DNA of 64,000 bases, taken from the NCBI GenBank assembly GCA_963969345.1, contig OZ017768.1:3682718-3746717 (forward strand), in the 5' to 3' direction. This DNA comes from Turbatrix aceti (taxonomy: Eukaryota > Nematoda > Chromadorea > Rhabditida > Panagrolaimidae). Shown piece after piece: positions 50,852 through 61,598 of the stretch. The first letter of the stretch is position 1. Every line of letters begins with the position of its first letter. The notes beneath the pieces were generated by a model that was given only the letters and a program-made list of their open reading frames with translations, was not told where the DNA came from and did no database searches. Made by a program: the position numbers and the translations under genes.

Positions 50852-51646
50852 TCAACCGCCATGAATGATGGACATGAACGTAATCTCGTCGCCGGTGTTG
50901 ATCCTCAACTTTTGTACTTCAAGTTTCGGCGGCTTTTCGATTTCTTCCGGCCCAGGTAGGCTGCCGGGAATTACGATATTCATCGCGTTCCGGAACTTGG
51001 TGGCTTCGTCTTCGGATTCGGTATCGTCGCCGCTTGCTGCGTCTTCTTCGGCTTGCTGAAAAAAAATTGTGAGCAAAGCATAAAACTGTCCAAAATTTTT
51101 TTCACGGCGTATTTTTTGAAAAAAAATTCCCGTTGTTGTTTCGGGGTAATTTAAAAAAAAATTATTTGAACAAATTTTTGTTCAGAACAATTAAAATCAT
51201 TGTAAAAATGTAAAACAATTATTTACTCTGTAAAAAGAGAAAAAAATGCGTTCAAACACGAAAAAAAATTAAAAAACGTTGTTTTTTTTTAAACTGCATT
51301 CATTTTTTTCCGGCCGGAAATTATGCCTTGGTTGTGACCAAAAATGAACAGCAACGGCAAAGTTCAAAAAAAAAATTAATCATTAAAAAAAACGCACCTC
51401 GAACAAGTTGATGTCAATATTATTATGCAGCACGAGAATTCCAGGCTTCACGGTATCCTCGTCAAGAAATAGCTCGTCTTTCCGCTCGTTATCCTTGAAA
51501 ACCTCGTTGTAGAGGTAGGGAATGAGCTGTGACATTTTGCGGATGCTCCCGTCAACGGTGATGCTCATCGATTTCATGCCCATGATCTCGTCGACTCCGC
51601 TGTAGAATGACAGCTTCACTGTCTTCGGCCCCGTATTATCCGGCAT
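50852..51646 (-). CDS. urm-1: URM1 ubiquitin-like sulfur carrier with an acidic insertion
   Basis: Two exons, 51646-51398 and 51055-50852, give 150 residues. The beta-grasp core is recognisable: VKLSFYSGVDE, PYLYNEVF, DTVKPGILVLHNNIDINLFE, then INTGDEITFMSIIHGG with the C-terminal Gly-Gly that is thiocarboxylated. Urm1 is activated by MOCS3/Uba4, donates sulfur for tRNA wobble-uridine thiolation and is attached to proteins under oxidative stress (family knowledge). The usual length is about 100 residues. Here about 47 extra residues (84-130) sit before the last strand, beginning with an acidic, Ser-containing run and ending Pro-rich; they are encoded at the start of exon 2. A probable leader acceptor (AATGTTCAG) ends 1 nt before the ATG. 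The gene is head to head with POT1. Confidence 0.9.
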
Positions 51647-51905
51647 TCTGAACATTACAAATACCAAAAGTAGCACAAACTGGAAAGTTACAAGCAGGTA
51701 AGTTTCAACGCCGAAATTGTTTATAAAAATCTTCAAAAAAACATGGGGAATTTGGGGGCGACAAAGTGCGCATAGTGTTCCCCGGCTTTTGTTTGCGCGC
51801 GATTTCACAAATTTTTGTTTTTTTTCGCCGTAATTTTTTTTGGGCGATCAGCCGCGGCCCGCGGGCGTTTTGATTTGATTTGATTCGGGTTTATTGTTTT
51901 CAGAA
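51647..51905. promoter_or_regulatory. shared divergent promoter of urm-1 and the POT1 gene
   Basis: Only 259 bp separate the two start codons, so the region must serve both. Acceptor-like TTCAG sites abut both ATGs (1 nt and 2 nt away). A GC-rich core (CCGCGGCCCGCGGGCG) lies near 51850-51866. Confidence 0.6.
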
Positions 51906-54010
51906 ATGCGTACCAGAACAGCGGGACCAGCTTACGCGGATCTGGATGCCGTGAGCAAGCTGAGCGTGAACGCCCGTGTCGACTTTTACGCTATTGTTCT
52001 GAAGGTGGAGCGCAAGAGCACGTACGACCTAACCAACAGAGGTGAGCTTTTTTTCTGATTATTTCGAAGTTATATGGATGTTTGTTATTTCAGCGCAACT
52101 CGAATACCGCCTGGAAGTCGTCGACGAATCCCGACAAAACGAGCCCACCAATGTCACTTTTTTCACCTCACCGATACTCCCGTCAGTCGATGTCCTCGCT
52201 CCGGGCGTGATCGTTCGCGTGCATCGTGCCACGAAGAGGGCCAAATTCGTCGGAGGCAGGGTCGGAAGTCCGCTCCAGTTTCTCGTCTTTTCGAGCGAGA
52301 TTGCAGAAGAAGGAGCAGATGATCAACCTCTTTTTTCGTCTTCTCCGAATTTTACCTACTTGCCTGAGGATGTGGATATCGTAGGTTTTTGTCTTGCGAT
52401 ACCAAAAAAAATAATAGTTTTTTTTTCAGATCGACCGCCTCCGAATTTTTGCCGCCGGTCATCTGAATCTCGACGCCACTGTCAATAACTCCGTCGCCGC
52501 GGTTACGGCTCCGGCCGGGGCCCCAGCCCCCGCTCCGGCACCTGCTCCAGCTTCACAGAGAAGATCCGTCACCCCACCGACCCAGCAAGTTGCATCGCTG
52601 GATACTGTCGTGCCGGGAACGCCCGAAGCAGCACAGGGTCGACCATTTTTTGCTTCTCCTATTCAGCCTTTTCAAAGTCAGATTTTGAACGATCCCCGGA
52701 CTCCTGAACTTTTTCATCCTACACGCCAGGCTCCAGACCCACCACGTCAAGCTCCGGAGCCTCCACGCCCGTCGACGTCAAGCAATGTCAATGCTCTGCC
52801 AGGGCAACAATCCTGGAGTTTGAAGCCGATCAAATCCTTCGAGCCCAGAGCCTACTACGATCTCATATGCCAGGTCGTGGGTGTGTACACCAGCACCAGA
52901 GGCACCTTTATCCGAATCTGGGATGGCACCAAGGCTTTACCGTAAGTTTTTAGGCTAAAAAATACGATTGTAATGCGAAATCGTAAAAGTAACAAATTTT
53001 CGTTTCAGGATGCTATGTTCCGCTTTGAAGCCTTTTCCGAACGACGGCTCGCCGGTTTCTGTTGACGCGTTCTTGGAATCCTCGACTGAGGAGCTGGGCT
53101 TGCTGTATCATGTGGTCTGCTACGACGAGCACGCAGCCAGGGCCTACGAACAGAGAGTAAGTAGTTTTGGCGTTTTTTTGTTATTTAAGGATTATTTTTT
53201 TATTTTTAAAATTTTCAGCCAGGCCATATTATATTGTTTCGCAACCTGCACGTCTACTCCAAGGACAATGGATACGTATTCGTCATGCACGGTGGCAAGG
53301 GCATGATTCGGGGTATAAGTGCGAATCGCGGCATCTACGCCGTCAAAAAGACGGAAGAGGCTTATGGCTGGCTTGTGGACAGGCTTACAGCTATCAAAAA
53401 TGACCATTTTCCCGCTCAACCGGTTGTGGCTGCGGATCCTGAACCGATTGTTGTGACTATTGACAGTCAGCAGGTCATTGATCGGTCGTCGCAGGTTTCG
53501 ACTCCTCCTCCTGCACCGGCAGCGCATGAGCCTGCACCGGCAGCACCTGAGCCTGCAACAGCTGCAGCAGCTCCTGCACCTGAGCCTGCACCCGAGCCCG
53601 AACCCGCGAGTCAACCCTCATCGTCCGGAGCCAGCCAGCTGGAAGTTCTGTCCCTCCATCCTCTACAGTATACCCAAGTCGCTATCCCCTCAACGCCGAC
53701 CAAGCGACGTACTCGGAGCTCGACGACTTCCGTATTGATGTCGTCTGACGCGTCTCGACAGACAACCCAGGGCCCAGTAGTGGAATTTCCACCCTCGCAG
53801 ACGAGCACTCCGTTATCCGCTCGCGAACGCGCTGGGGCTTCAAATGTACCGGTGTCGTCCGTAACCATCCGGGAGGTAACAGATGACGAATCCACGTCTT
53901 CGCCGACGGCCAAGCGCCTCCGACGCTCCGCACGCATCCGACAGCTGCAAAAGAAAAGCAAGAATAACCGCGAAGACGATGGTGGCTGGGATGTCAGCTT
54001 CAGCGAGTAA
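51906..54010 (+). CDS. POT1-like telomere single-strand-binding protein
   Basis: Five exons, 51906-52041, 52094-52380, 52430-52941, 53009-53156 and 53219-54010, give 624 residues. Two OB folds are visible. The first (about 20-125) has VDFYAIVLKVE, YRLEVVDES and PGVIVRVHRA. The second (about 283-400) reads YYDLICQVVGVY, FIRIWDGTK, HVVCYDEHAARAYE, GHIILFRNLHVYS and FVMHGGKGMIRGI, matching point by point the POT1 second OB fold. Between and after them are Pro/Ala-rich linkers, the last with APEPAP repeats. A basic KRLRRSARIRQLQKKSK near the C terminus is a likely nuclear signal. POT1 proteins bind the G-strand overhang and control telomerase and end protection. Nematodes usually have single-OB POT proteins, so a two-OB form is notable. 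An acceptor lies 2 nt before the ATG. Confidence 0.88.
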
Positions 54011-54743
54011 AAAAAAAACTCGTCGCTATTTTTTTTCAACGAACCAAAAAACCTCAATTTCTTCTTTTTTTTGATCTTTTGTATAATACAATTCAATTCT
54101 TTTCGGAAGCCCCCGAACAAAAATAACTGACTGGGCGACTGATTTGCAGACGCATTCTTGCTGTAAATACATAAACGTAATTTTTGGTCGAGGCCTGGCG
54201 ACTGCGATGAGACGAGGCGTTGACGCGTCGTGAGATACTGATAACCCAACTCAACCGCGGCAGCAGCGTGATGCATGCGGAAACGGTGCTGTCACGGTTT
54301 ACCCTAAAATAAAATACACACGTGCTTTGTCTGGATTAAAAATGAAAAAAACGATGAAATCGTTATTTTTTTGGTTTTTAACCCTGGTTATGATTAAAAT
54401 CGTTGCGAGATCGATCATGTTTACGATACCGGTGTAAAAGTGACCTATGGAGTTTTATCTCCTCGCTGATTGTCTTTTTCTTTCTTATCGATGATGTTTT
54501 TGTTGTGCATTGTCAAAAAGGAGCTTTTTTATTTGCGCGGACGATGATTTTTTTGGGGGATCTAATAAGCAGCTGTGCAATTGCAATTTGGTGAATCATC
54601 GGCCTGTCTGGCATGTGCGTGGGATTTGATTTCGAAGATCCGACAAGGGATTTGACAATGGCCTTGCAGTCTCACGAGCGAGCTCTGATCAGACAGAAAT
54701 AATATTGTGCAGTGCATCCCGCCTTCTCCTGCAATTCACCCGA
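54011..54743. other. intergenic gap upstream of FPGS
   Basis: No gene seen. AATAAA at 54308 may be a poly(A) signal of the POT1 gene. The part just before the FPGS start is likely its promoter. Confidence 0.5.
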
Positions 54744-57156
54744 ATGCGCGCGGTCGTCGGTGCTCTTCGCCTGATCGCTGCTGCCCGACTCCGTGTCCGT
54801 GGCTGTGGCTGTGGGTGTCGGTCGTCTTTGCTCTCCAACCATCGTTTTCCACCGCGCTGCAGCATGTCGACCACCACCACCACCGCCGCCGCTGGGCTTG
54901 CCACTGCCGTCGCTTCGAACCATGCTGCCGTTGTCGAAGGCAGAAGTTACCGCGTAGGTTCTTTCTTAGTCCTATCAGGATTTACGATTGCGCCTTCAGG
55001 ACGCAATTTTCCACCTAAACAACCTCCAAAGCAACCAATCCGTCCTGAAGGACATCCGAGAGCAGCGCGCGCGTAACCAGGCCATCAACCTCGACGATAT
55101 GCGTCATTTTCTCTCCGTCGTCGGCATCCAGGTGGCCCAGGAATACGGGGGGACAGGTTTTGACCGTGGTTTCTTCAGCTGGACGACATCGACGCCCTCA
55201 ACGTCGTCCACGTGAGCGGAACCAAGGGCAAGGGCTCGACGTGCGCTTTTACGGAGTGCATCCTTCGCAGACACGGCTACAAAACGGGTTTTTACAGGTG
55301 CGTTGTTTTTTTTTTGCGCGCTGTGGACACTGATGACCCCGACCGTGTTGACTGTTGATCACGTTTGAGCTCACCCCACCTGATGCACGCGACAGAGCGA
55401 ATCCGGCTCAACGGCAGCCCGATCAGTCAGCAGCTTTTTGCAAAATATTTTTTTGAAGTCTTCGACAAGATCGCAAATGAACCACTCAAGCCAGCTTATT
55501 TCAAATTTCTGACACTCCTTGCATTCCACGTTTTTATCCGTGAAAAAGTGGACGTTGCGGTCATCGAAGTCGGCATCGGCGGCAAATTTGATTGCACCAA
55601 CGTCGTCCGGCACCCCCGAGTCTGCGGAATTACGACACTCGACATCGACCATACGAACATCCTCGGCGACACGCTGCCTCAAATCGCGGCCCACAAGGCG
55701 GGAATCATGAAACCAGGTGTCTGGGCTGTTACCGCGCCCATTGCAGACGTCGAAGCTTCTGAGGTTGTGCGGAGCGTCGCGAGAAAGACAGGCAGTCGGC
55801 TGGTTACTGCGCCGGCCTTCGACGACTACGGCCTCGTCGAAGCCGACCTGGGCGATGTCATCCCAGCCGAGCACCAGAAGACTAATTTGTCTGTCGCGTT
55901 CCAGCTCGCGAGGCTTTGGCTTCTCCAGCAGGGCAGAAAGCGTGAGTTGTCGTTTTTTAGAAGGCGGGGAGCATTTTGGATGTCTTGGGAAGACATGGCG
56001 GTGTTACGGTCGCCGAAAATCGGTTTTTGCCATTTTTTACGATTTTTGGGACGTTGTATCTAAAAAATTACTGCGTTTCCAAAACCAGGGTACATATTGA
56101 CCGACGTAATTTTTGATGGAGCATCCGATAAAAATATAAAAAATATTGGGTTATCACCTTAAAAAATGCCGAAACAAATGTTGCCACTGTGACCTTTTTA
56201 ATGTGATTTTCGGCATTTTTCAAGGTGATAACCTTATATTTTTATATTTTTCTCAGATTCTCTATCAAAAATCACGTCGTTCAATATTTACCCTGGCTTT
56301 GAAAATGCTGTATTTTTTTTAGCTACGACGTGCCAAAAATTTTCAAAAATGCCAAAAACGCGATTTTATGCAATCGTAACTCGGCCAAATTATGCCTTGA
56401 ATGAATTTTACGGTAAATATTATACTTTTTATAGTAAAAGCAACTTTTTAGCAAAATTTTATGAAAAATTTCCAAAATATTTTCTGGCATATTTTTTCCA
56501 AATAAGTTCAAAAAACCGGGTTTTCAGCGGATTTTGAGACTCTCCGACCGGCAGAATCCACTGGCGACCTTCCAGGAGCCGAAATCGACGCCTTCCAGCC
56601 GCCAGCGAGTTTCGTCGAAGGCGCCAAGACCTTTTCCTGGCCTGGAAGATGCCAAGTGCTGCCCTACTCCTCCCGAGTCACCTTCTACCTCGACGGCGCG
56701 CACACACCCCTGTCAATTGAAAAGTGCGCGGCGTGGTTCGCCAAATGCCGATCCTCGGGCCCAGAAGAAGCGCTACGCATCATTATATACGCGTGCACAG
56801 GTGACAGGAGCCCAGCCCGTCTGCTCCCGCCCCTGCTGGCGCTCGGCTTCGATCACGCGCTCCTCTCGACGACCATGCTCACGACCCGTCTCGACACGGG
56901 TGCTGACAACACGAATCTGAACACCAGCGTCGATGGACAACTCGCGACTCTTGCGAGATGCGCGGATTTCTTCGCCGCTGAATCCCCGACAACGGCGTGC
57001 TCCACGTTTCCGTGCATAGCGAGCACGTTTGAGAGGCTGGCAGCCATCGTCGCAGAGCATCCGGAGCGCCCGGTGCAGGTCCTGGTCACCGGCAGCCTAC
57101 ATCTCGTCGGCGGCGTGCTCACTACGCTTGATCAGACGAAACCCAACCTCACTTAG
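54744..57156 (+). CDS. folylpolyglutamate synthase
   Basis: Five exons, 54744-54953, 55000-55131, 55179-55297, 55370-55941 and 56528-57156, give 553 residues. Catalytic marks: the P-loop [10 protein letters not shown] (126-135), then [15 protein letters not shown] (the SPHL folate-site loop), [40 protein letters not shown], and [10 protein letters not shown] in the last exon. The enzyme adds gamma-linked glutamates to folates for retention and one-carbon metabolism. Two in-frame ATGs 40 codons apart suggest two forms: the longer begins with an Arg-rich leader lacking acidic residues ([20 protein letters not shown]), a mitochondrial presequence; the shorter starts at 54864. Human FPGS makes mitochondrial and cytosolic forms the same way. 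Intron 1 is 46 bp, intron 2 is 47 bp, and the 586-bp intron 4 holds a foldback element. Confidence 0.95.
56002..56386. mobile_element. long foldback (palindromic) MITE in FPGS intron 4
   Basis: Two arms of roughly 165 bp are inverted copies separated by about 40 bp. Paired blocks include GTTACGGTCGC/GCAATCGTAAC, CCAGGGTACATATTGACCGA with TCGTTCAATATTTACCCTGG, and GGTTATCACCTTAAAAAATG with CATTTTTCAAGGTGATAACC. Arms are diverged but co-linear throughout. No coding capacity. Confidence 0.88.
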
Positions 57157-57287
57157 GCCTCTTTCATTGTTGATGTTAACTGGGACGTTAAATGAAAATT
57201 TTATTTTTTGGGAGGTGTCGACGGTCGCTGGGGGCAACGCCCAGAATTTGTGTGCGCCATTTTGCAAAAAAATATGTTTGTTAATGG

Positions 57288-57419
57288 TTTCGAACGGAAA
57301 AAATAGATTTGAACGGGAATTTTTGCGTGAAGAAATCTCGAACGGAAGAAAATGAATTTGAACGATTTTTTTTGCGCAAATATATTTTTCGAACGGAATT
57401 CATTTTTTCCGTTCGAGAC
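57288..57419. repeat. small inverted-repeat element
   Basis: TTTCGAACGGAAAAAATAG at the left end faces TCATTTTTTCCGTTCGAGA at the right end. A further internal CGAACGGAAGAAAATGAATT pairs with AATTCATTTTTTCCGTTCG. Confidence 0.7.
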
Positions 57420-58236
57420 ATTAAAAATATGGTTTGTGCCTCACTGACGCGCGATTTTTCAAAAACAAACGTTTTCAATTCTGTCGGGTACCCAAAATTT
57501 TGTTTTTTAGGTTGCATACCCAAAATTTGACTTCTTGATCGGATTTCTGGGTCGAGTACCTCAAACGGTTTTTTACCCCACTGGACATATCCCATCCGAT
57601 TCCGCGTCGAAGTCGGTCAACAAAAACCTGGCCGACGTCGGTGTCGTTGTCAAGTGGTGCGTCGTCGACCCGAGAGTCCCGGAAAAAACAACACGCATCG
57701 TCTGACCGCAATCGATCGCTTGTTTGCACTACGGGACTCCCCCGCCACGCGCAAACGGGACTCACCGCGCGCGCCGCCCCCAGTGCCCCTCATCTGCTCT
57801 GCAGAGTCCAGGAGCTCACAAAGCACGCGATCGACTCACGACGACTCGGGACCGACCGTCCATAGGCAGCCAGCAGCGGTCGACGACCCACGTCAAACAA
57901 CACCCACACCCCCACCCTCCCCTGACTTCCAAGGTTTTTTTGCTCCCTGTTTGTTTTTATTCGTTCATCACTCTTTTTTGCCTGTGCATTAGTCAAGATT
58001 TCGTCATAACTTCCCACAGGGTTCGGTCTTGATGGACACGCGCAGACAGGCAGGTGGATGACCTCGCAGACAATCGATAATCTCCCGACTTGAAGCCTTG
58101 GCATCCGGAACACGCCAGGTGTCACATTCATGTATTTTTTTCGACTGCTGCCCATAAACAGAGCGAATGCGGTCTGCCGGATAACAACCACCGCCGGCAG
58201 CAACCACTTCGCTCCGGGCTTCGCGAGTGCTTTGCA

Positions 58237-58249
58237 GAAAATTCGAGAA
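58237..58249. promoter_or_regulatory. heat-shock element upstream of hsp-110
   Basis: GAAAATTCGAGAA is a perfect three-unit inverted array GAA-nn-TTC-nn-GAA, the HSF1 binding consensus, about 290 bp before the start codon of an Hsp110 gene. Confidence 0.75.
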
Positions 58250-58537
58250 GGTCCTGGCGGTTTCTTTGCGTCTGGCGTTGTGCGACAAACTTCGCTTGAC
58301 GAGTCATTCTCTGCTCTTTTCTGCCTTGAGAGAAGCCCAGTTTACCTCTCTTTGTCGAGAAATTTTTGTTTTTTCCTTTTTTATCTCCTCGTTTTCTTCA
58401 TTTTTTGCCTTGAATTTTATTTTCGACGTACGTGTTTCGAGATTCCGCTTTTTCAAAGTTTTTTGTTCACTCCAACGAACAAAACTCCAACTATAGCCTT
58501 GTTTCTTCATTTTTCTCGTTTTAGGTGTTTGTGAATC

Positions 58538-61500
58538 ATGTCAATCATCGGAATCGACCTTGGCTGTTACTCGACCTACGTTGCCGGCATCAAGGACGGC
58601 ACCGTCGAGGTCTTTGCCAACGAGTACTCCCTTCTTGCGACTCCGTAAGTTTTTTTTTGTTTTTTTCCCCATCTTTGGATGTTTTTTTCACATAATTGCT
58701 TTCAGAACCGCAGTCTGCTTTGCCTCGACGCCCCGTTCTATGGGCGTCTCTGCCAGGCAACAGGTCGTACCTAAATTTCGCAGCACAACGGCATTCTTTA
58801 AGCCTCTTCTGCGCCGCGACGTTCACGACCATGGCGGCATCCTGGATGCTGTGCCCTGCGAAGTCAGCGCTGTGAATCACAGAAGCGAGGCTGTTTACGC
58901 CACTGTCAAAGTTTTGGTATGTTTTGGGGTGTTTTTACCCAAAATTTATGAAAAATTGATATTTTGCGGATTTTGCTTACCTAAACTTTTTTTTCTTTTC
59001 GGGCAGAGAAGTAACAATTTGGGTTTTATTACCTTTTGTCATCGTTTTTTTCTTCTCTTACGATGTTGGGTCTGATAACACGTTTACGCAACGCATATGT
59101 TTGCAAGTGTGTTTGCACCAACACGGACAAATTTGTTCTTTTTTGATAGTCACTGTTTTTTTTGTTTTTTTAGCAACGCGACGGAACCTTCGCCGTGCTG
59201 ACTGTTCAGCAAGTCCTCGCCGCTTACCTCTCCCAGCTCTTCAACATCGCCAAGAACAACACCGGTCTGGTCGTCGAGGAATGCATTTTGACGGTTCCGT
59301 ACTACTTTACCGTCGCTGATCGTCAGGTCATCCTAGAAGCCGCCAAGATCGCTGGCTATCCGTTTATCAAGCTGATCAACGAGTCTGCAGCCCTCGCCGC
59401 GTCCTACGCCTTCTTCAAGAAGACCTCGCTTCCCAAGGCTCCCGAGCCCCCGAAGCGTGTCGTCTTCGTCGACGTCGGCTACTCTCAGGCTCAGGTGATT
59501 CTCGCTGACGTCCATCGCGATGGAGCACGCGTCATCCTCGCTCGCCACGACGACCAAGTCGGTGGGTACTTCTTCGACGATGCCATCCGCAACTACTTTG
59601 CCCAAACTTTCTTGGAGAAGAAGAAGCTCGACCCTCGGAAGAACAGAAAGGCCTGGCTTCGTCTCGCCGAGGAGGCTGAACGCGCGAAGAAGTCTACGTC
59701 GGCTGCCAGCACGAGGGTTCTCGCTCATGTTGAGTGCCTCATGGAGGACACCGATTTCGCCGCTGAAATCGATCGGTATGTTTTTTTTTCGTTGAAATTG
59801 CGGGGATTTTCGCCGACAACAAAAAAATAAGAATTTTTTGATTTTTGCTATTTTGGTTCATTTTAACGAGCAATTTGGCCAAAAAAATTGTTCAGCAAAA
59901 CAAGAAAAAACACTAATTTTTGAAATAAAAAAACTTTTTTAAATTCCGTTTAAAATTAAAAAAAAAATTTAACGGAATTTAAAAAAGGAAATTTTTGCGA
60001 TTTTTTGAGAGCGGTGAGCGGCGCGAGCAAAAAAAAAATTTGAAAAAATTGGATCAGTGCGACAATTTTTTTTTATAAATGCCGAAAAAAATTAGAAAAT
60101 TAAAAAACCTAGTGAAATGGTTCAAAATAATTTTTTTTCCAGAACGAAGTTCGAAGAGCTCTCCAGCGGTATCCTGGAGCGCTTCGAGCGTCTCCTGACC
60201 GAATTCCTCGCCGAAACCCAAATTGTGCCTGCCGACATCGATGTCGAGCTCGTCGGCGGATCGACCCGCATTCCGGCCATCCGTTCTATCGTCGAGCGTC
60301 TCTTCCAGCACGAAGCCCGCACCACGATGAACGCTGACGAGGCCACCGTCCGTGGCACGGCCCTGATGGCCGGTCTGCTGTCGCCCCGTGTCCGCGCATC
60401 CACCTTCAAGCTCGAAGACTTTGTGCCGTACAACGTCGTTGCTCAGTACACCAACTCTGAGGGACAGAAGAAGACGACGCCTGTCTTCAAGCGAGGCGAT
60501 ACGATCCCGCTCACGCGCAACGTTACCATGTTCGATACAGACATTGACCTCTACTACGATCGTTTTGAGAATTCGTCGGTGCGCGAGGATCTTCTTCATA
60601 TTTCGACGGTCGGTCTCTCGGGCCAGAACACGCCGAATCCAAATGCTGTCGAGGCTCCGCGCTACCGTATCTCGCTGACCTACGACCTGGACCACATCAT
60701 CAATACCCGCTCCATCGTCCGCATCGACAAGGAAGTCGTCCCCGAGCCACCACCGGCTGCCGAAGAGCCCAAAGTGAGTTATTCTGCCCTATGCGAGTGT
60801 CAGAATTCAGAAAATGCTTGAACCTGATTGGTATCTGTCATTTTTTCATCTTTCGATTGGTTTTTTTTAATAATAACACTTCTGATTTCAAAATTAATAA
60901 CAAATGAGCATTTTTGTTCTGATTTTTGTTTTTTGTTGTTGATCGGATACCAAATGGCGTTTTCTGAATCCTGATGCTGGTTTTAGTCTTTTTTCAGGCA
61001 CGTGACATCGTGGTTTCAGAAGGAAGAGGCGGCAGCAGCTGAACAACCTGCTGACGGTGCCCAGGCAAACCCCCAGCAGCAGGCGCCCCAAGCCCCCGCT
61101 CCGGATGCCGCTCCTCAGCCCCCGCAGCAGCCCGCTTCGCCTCCAGGCCCCCCTCAGCCGAAGGTGCGTGAGACGCGTCTTCCAGTATACTCCTCGCTGT
61201 CCAAGGGCGTTCGCGAAGTCGACGCAAATCACATCCAGGCGGAGCAGAACATGCGGCAGCAGGACATCGATGCCGTAGTCAAGGCTGAGTCCAAGAACAC
61301 GCTGGAATCGGCATTCTACGCTGTTCGCGAGAAACTCGAGATCCAGTCTTCGCTCTTCAAACCCGAAACTCTCGGACAGTTCAAGCAATTCCTCAACGAG
61401 GTCCAGGACTTCCTCGACGGCGACGAAGACGAGTACTCCACCGAAGACTTCCAGTCGAAGCTTCGTCAGCTGCACGGCGCGTACAACGAGGCAATCGTTG

Positions 61501-61598
61501 CCCCTCCTGAGCCGGAACCCGTCGTTGAAGAGCCCATGGATACCTCCGGGACCAACACTCAGACCGAAGCTCCGCAGCCCGAGGCCACGGCTAACTAA
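58538..61598 (+). CDS. hsp-110: HSP110 (HSPA4/HSPH family) nucleotide-exchange chaperone
   Basis: Five exons, 58538-58644, 58706-58916, 59174-59775, 60143-60773 and 61020-61598, give 709 residues. The Hsp70-type ATPase domain starts IIGIDLGCYSTYVAG and includes ILTVPYYFTVADRQ, KLINESAALAASYAF, VFVDVGYSQAQV and DVELVGGSTRIPAI; the last is the conserved phosphate-2/adenosine motif. The beta domain and lid follow, with the acidic, Pro/Gln-rich insertion (AEQPADGAQANPQQQ...) typical of Hsp110s. The C terminus has EEPMDTSG. Hsp110s act as exchange factors for Hsp70 and in disaggregation. At 709 residues it is shorter than usual (about 780-860), mostly in the C-terminal lid. For exon 5 the second acceptor (GGTTTCAG) was chosen because the first (TTTTTTCAG at 60996) leads to an early stop. 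Confidence 0.95.

Larger units (their letters stand above)
57157..58537. other. FPGS 3' flank and hsp-110 promoter region
   Basis: The first part has a small inverted-repeat element (57288-57419) and a GGGTACCCAAAATT-rich patch. The second part is GC-rich and holds a heat-shock element. An acceptor (TCTCGTTTTAG) ends 13 nt before the hsp-110 ATG. No gene was supported among the short open frames here. Confidence 0.5.

Noticed and set aside
60996..61020. First acceptor of the last hsp-110 exon (TTTTTTCAG)
   Set aside because: Using it puts a stop codon within 15 codons; the next acceptor restores the Hsp110 reading frame.
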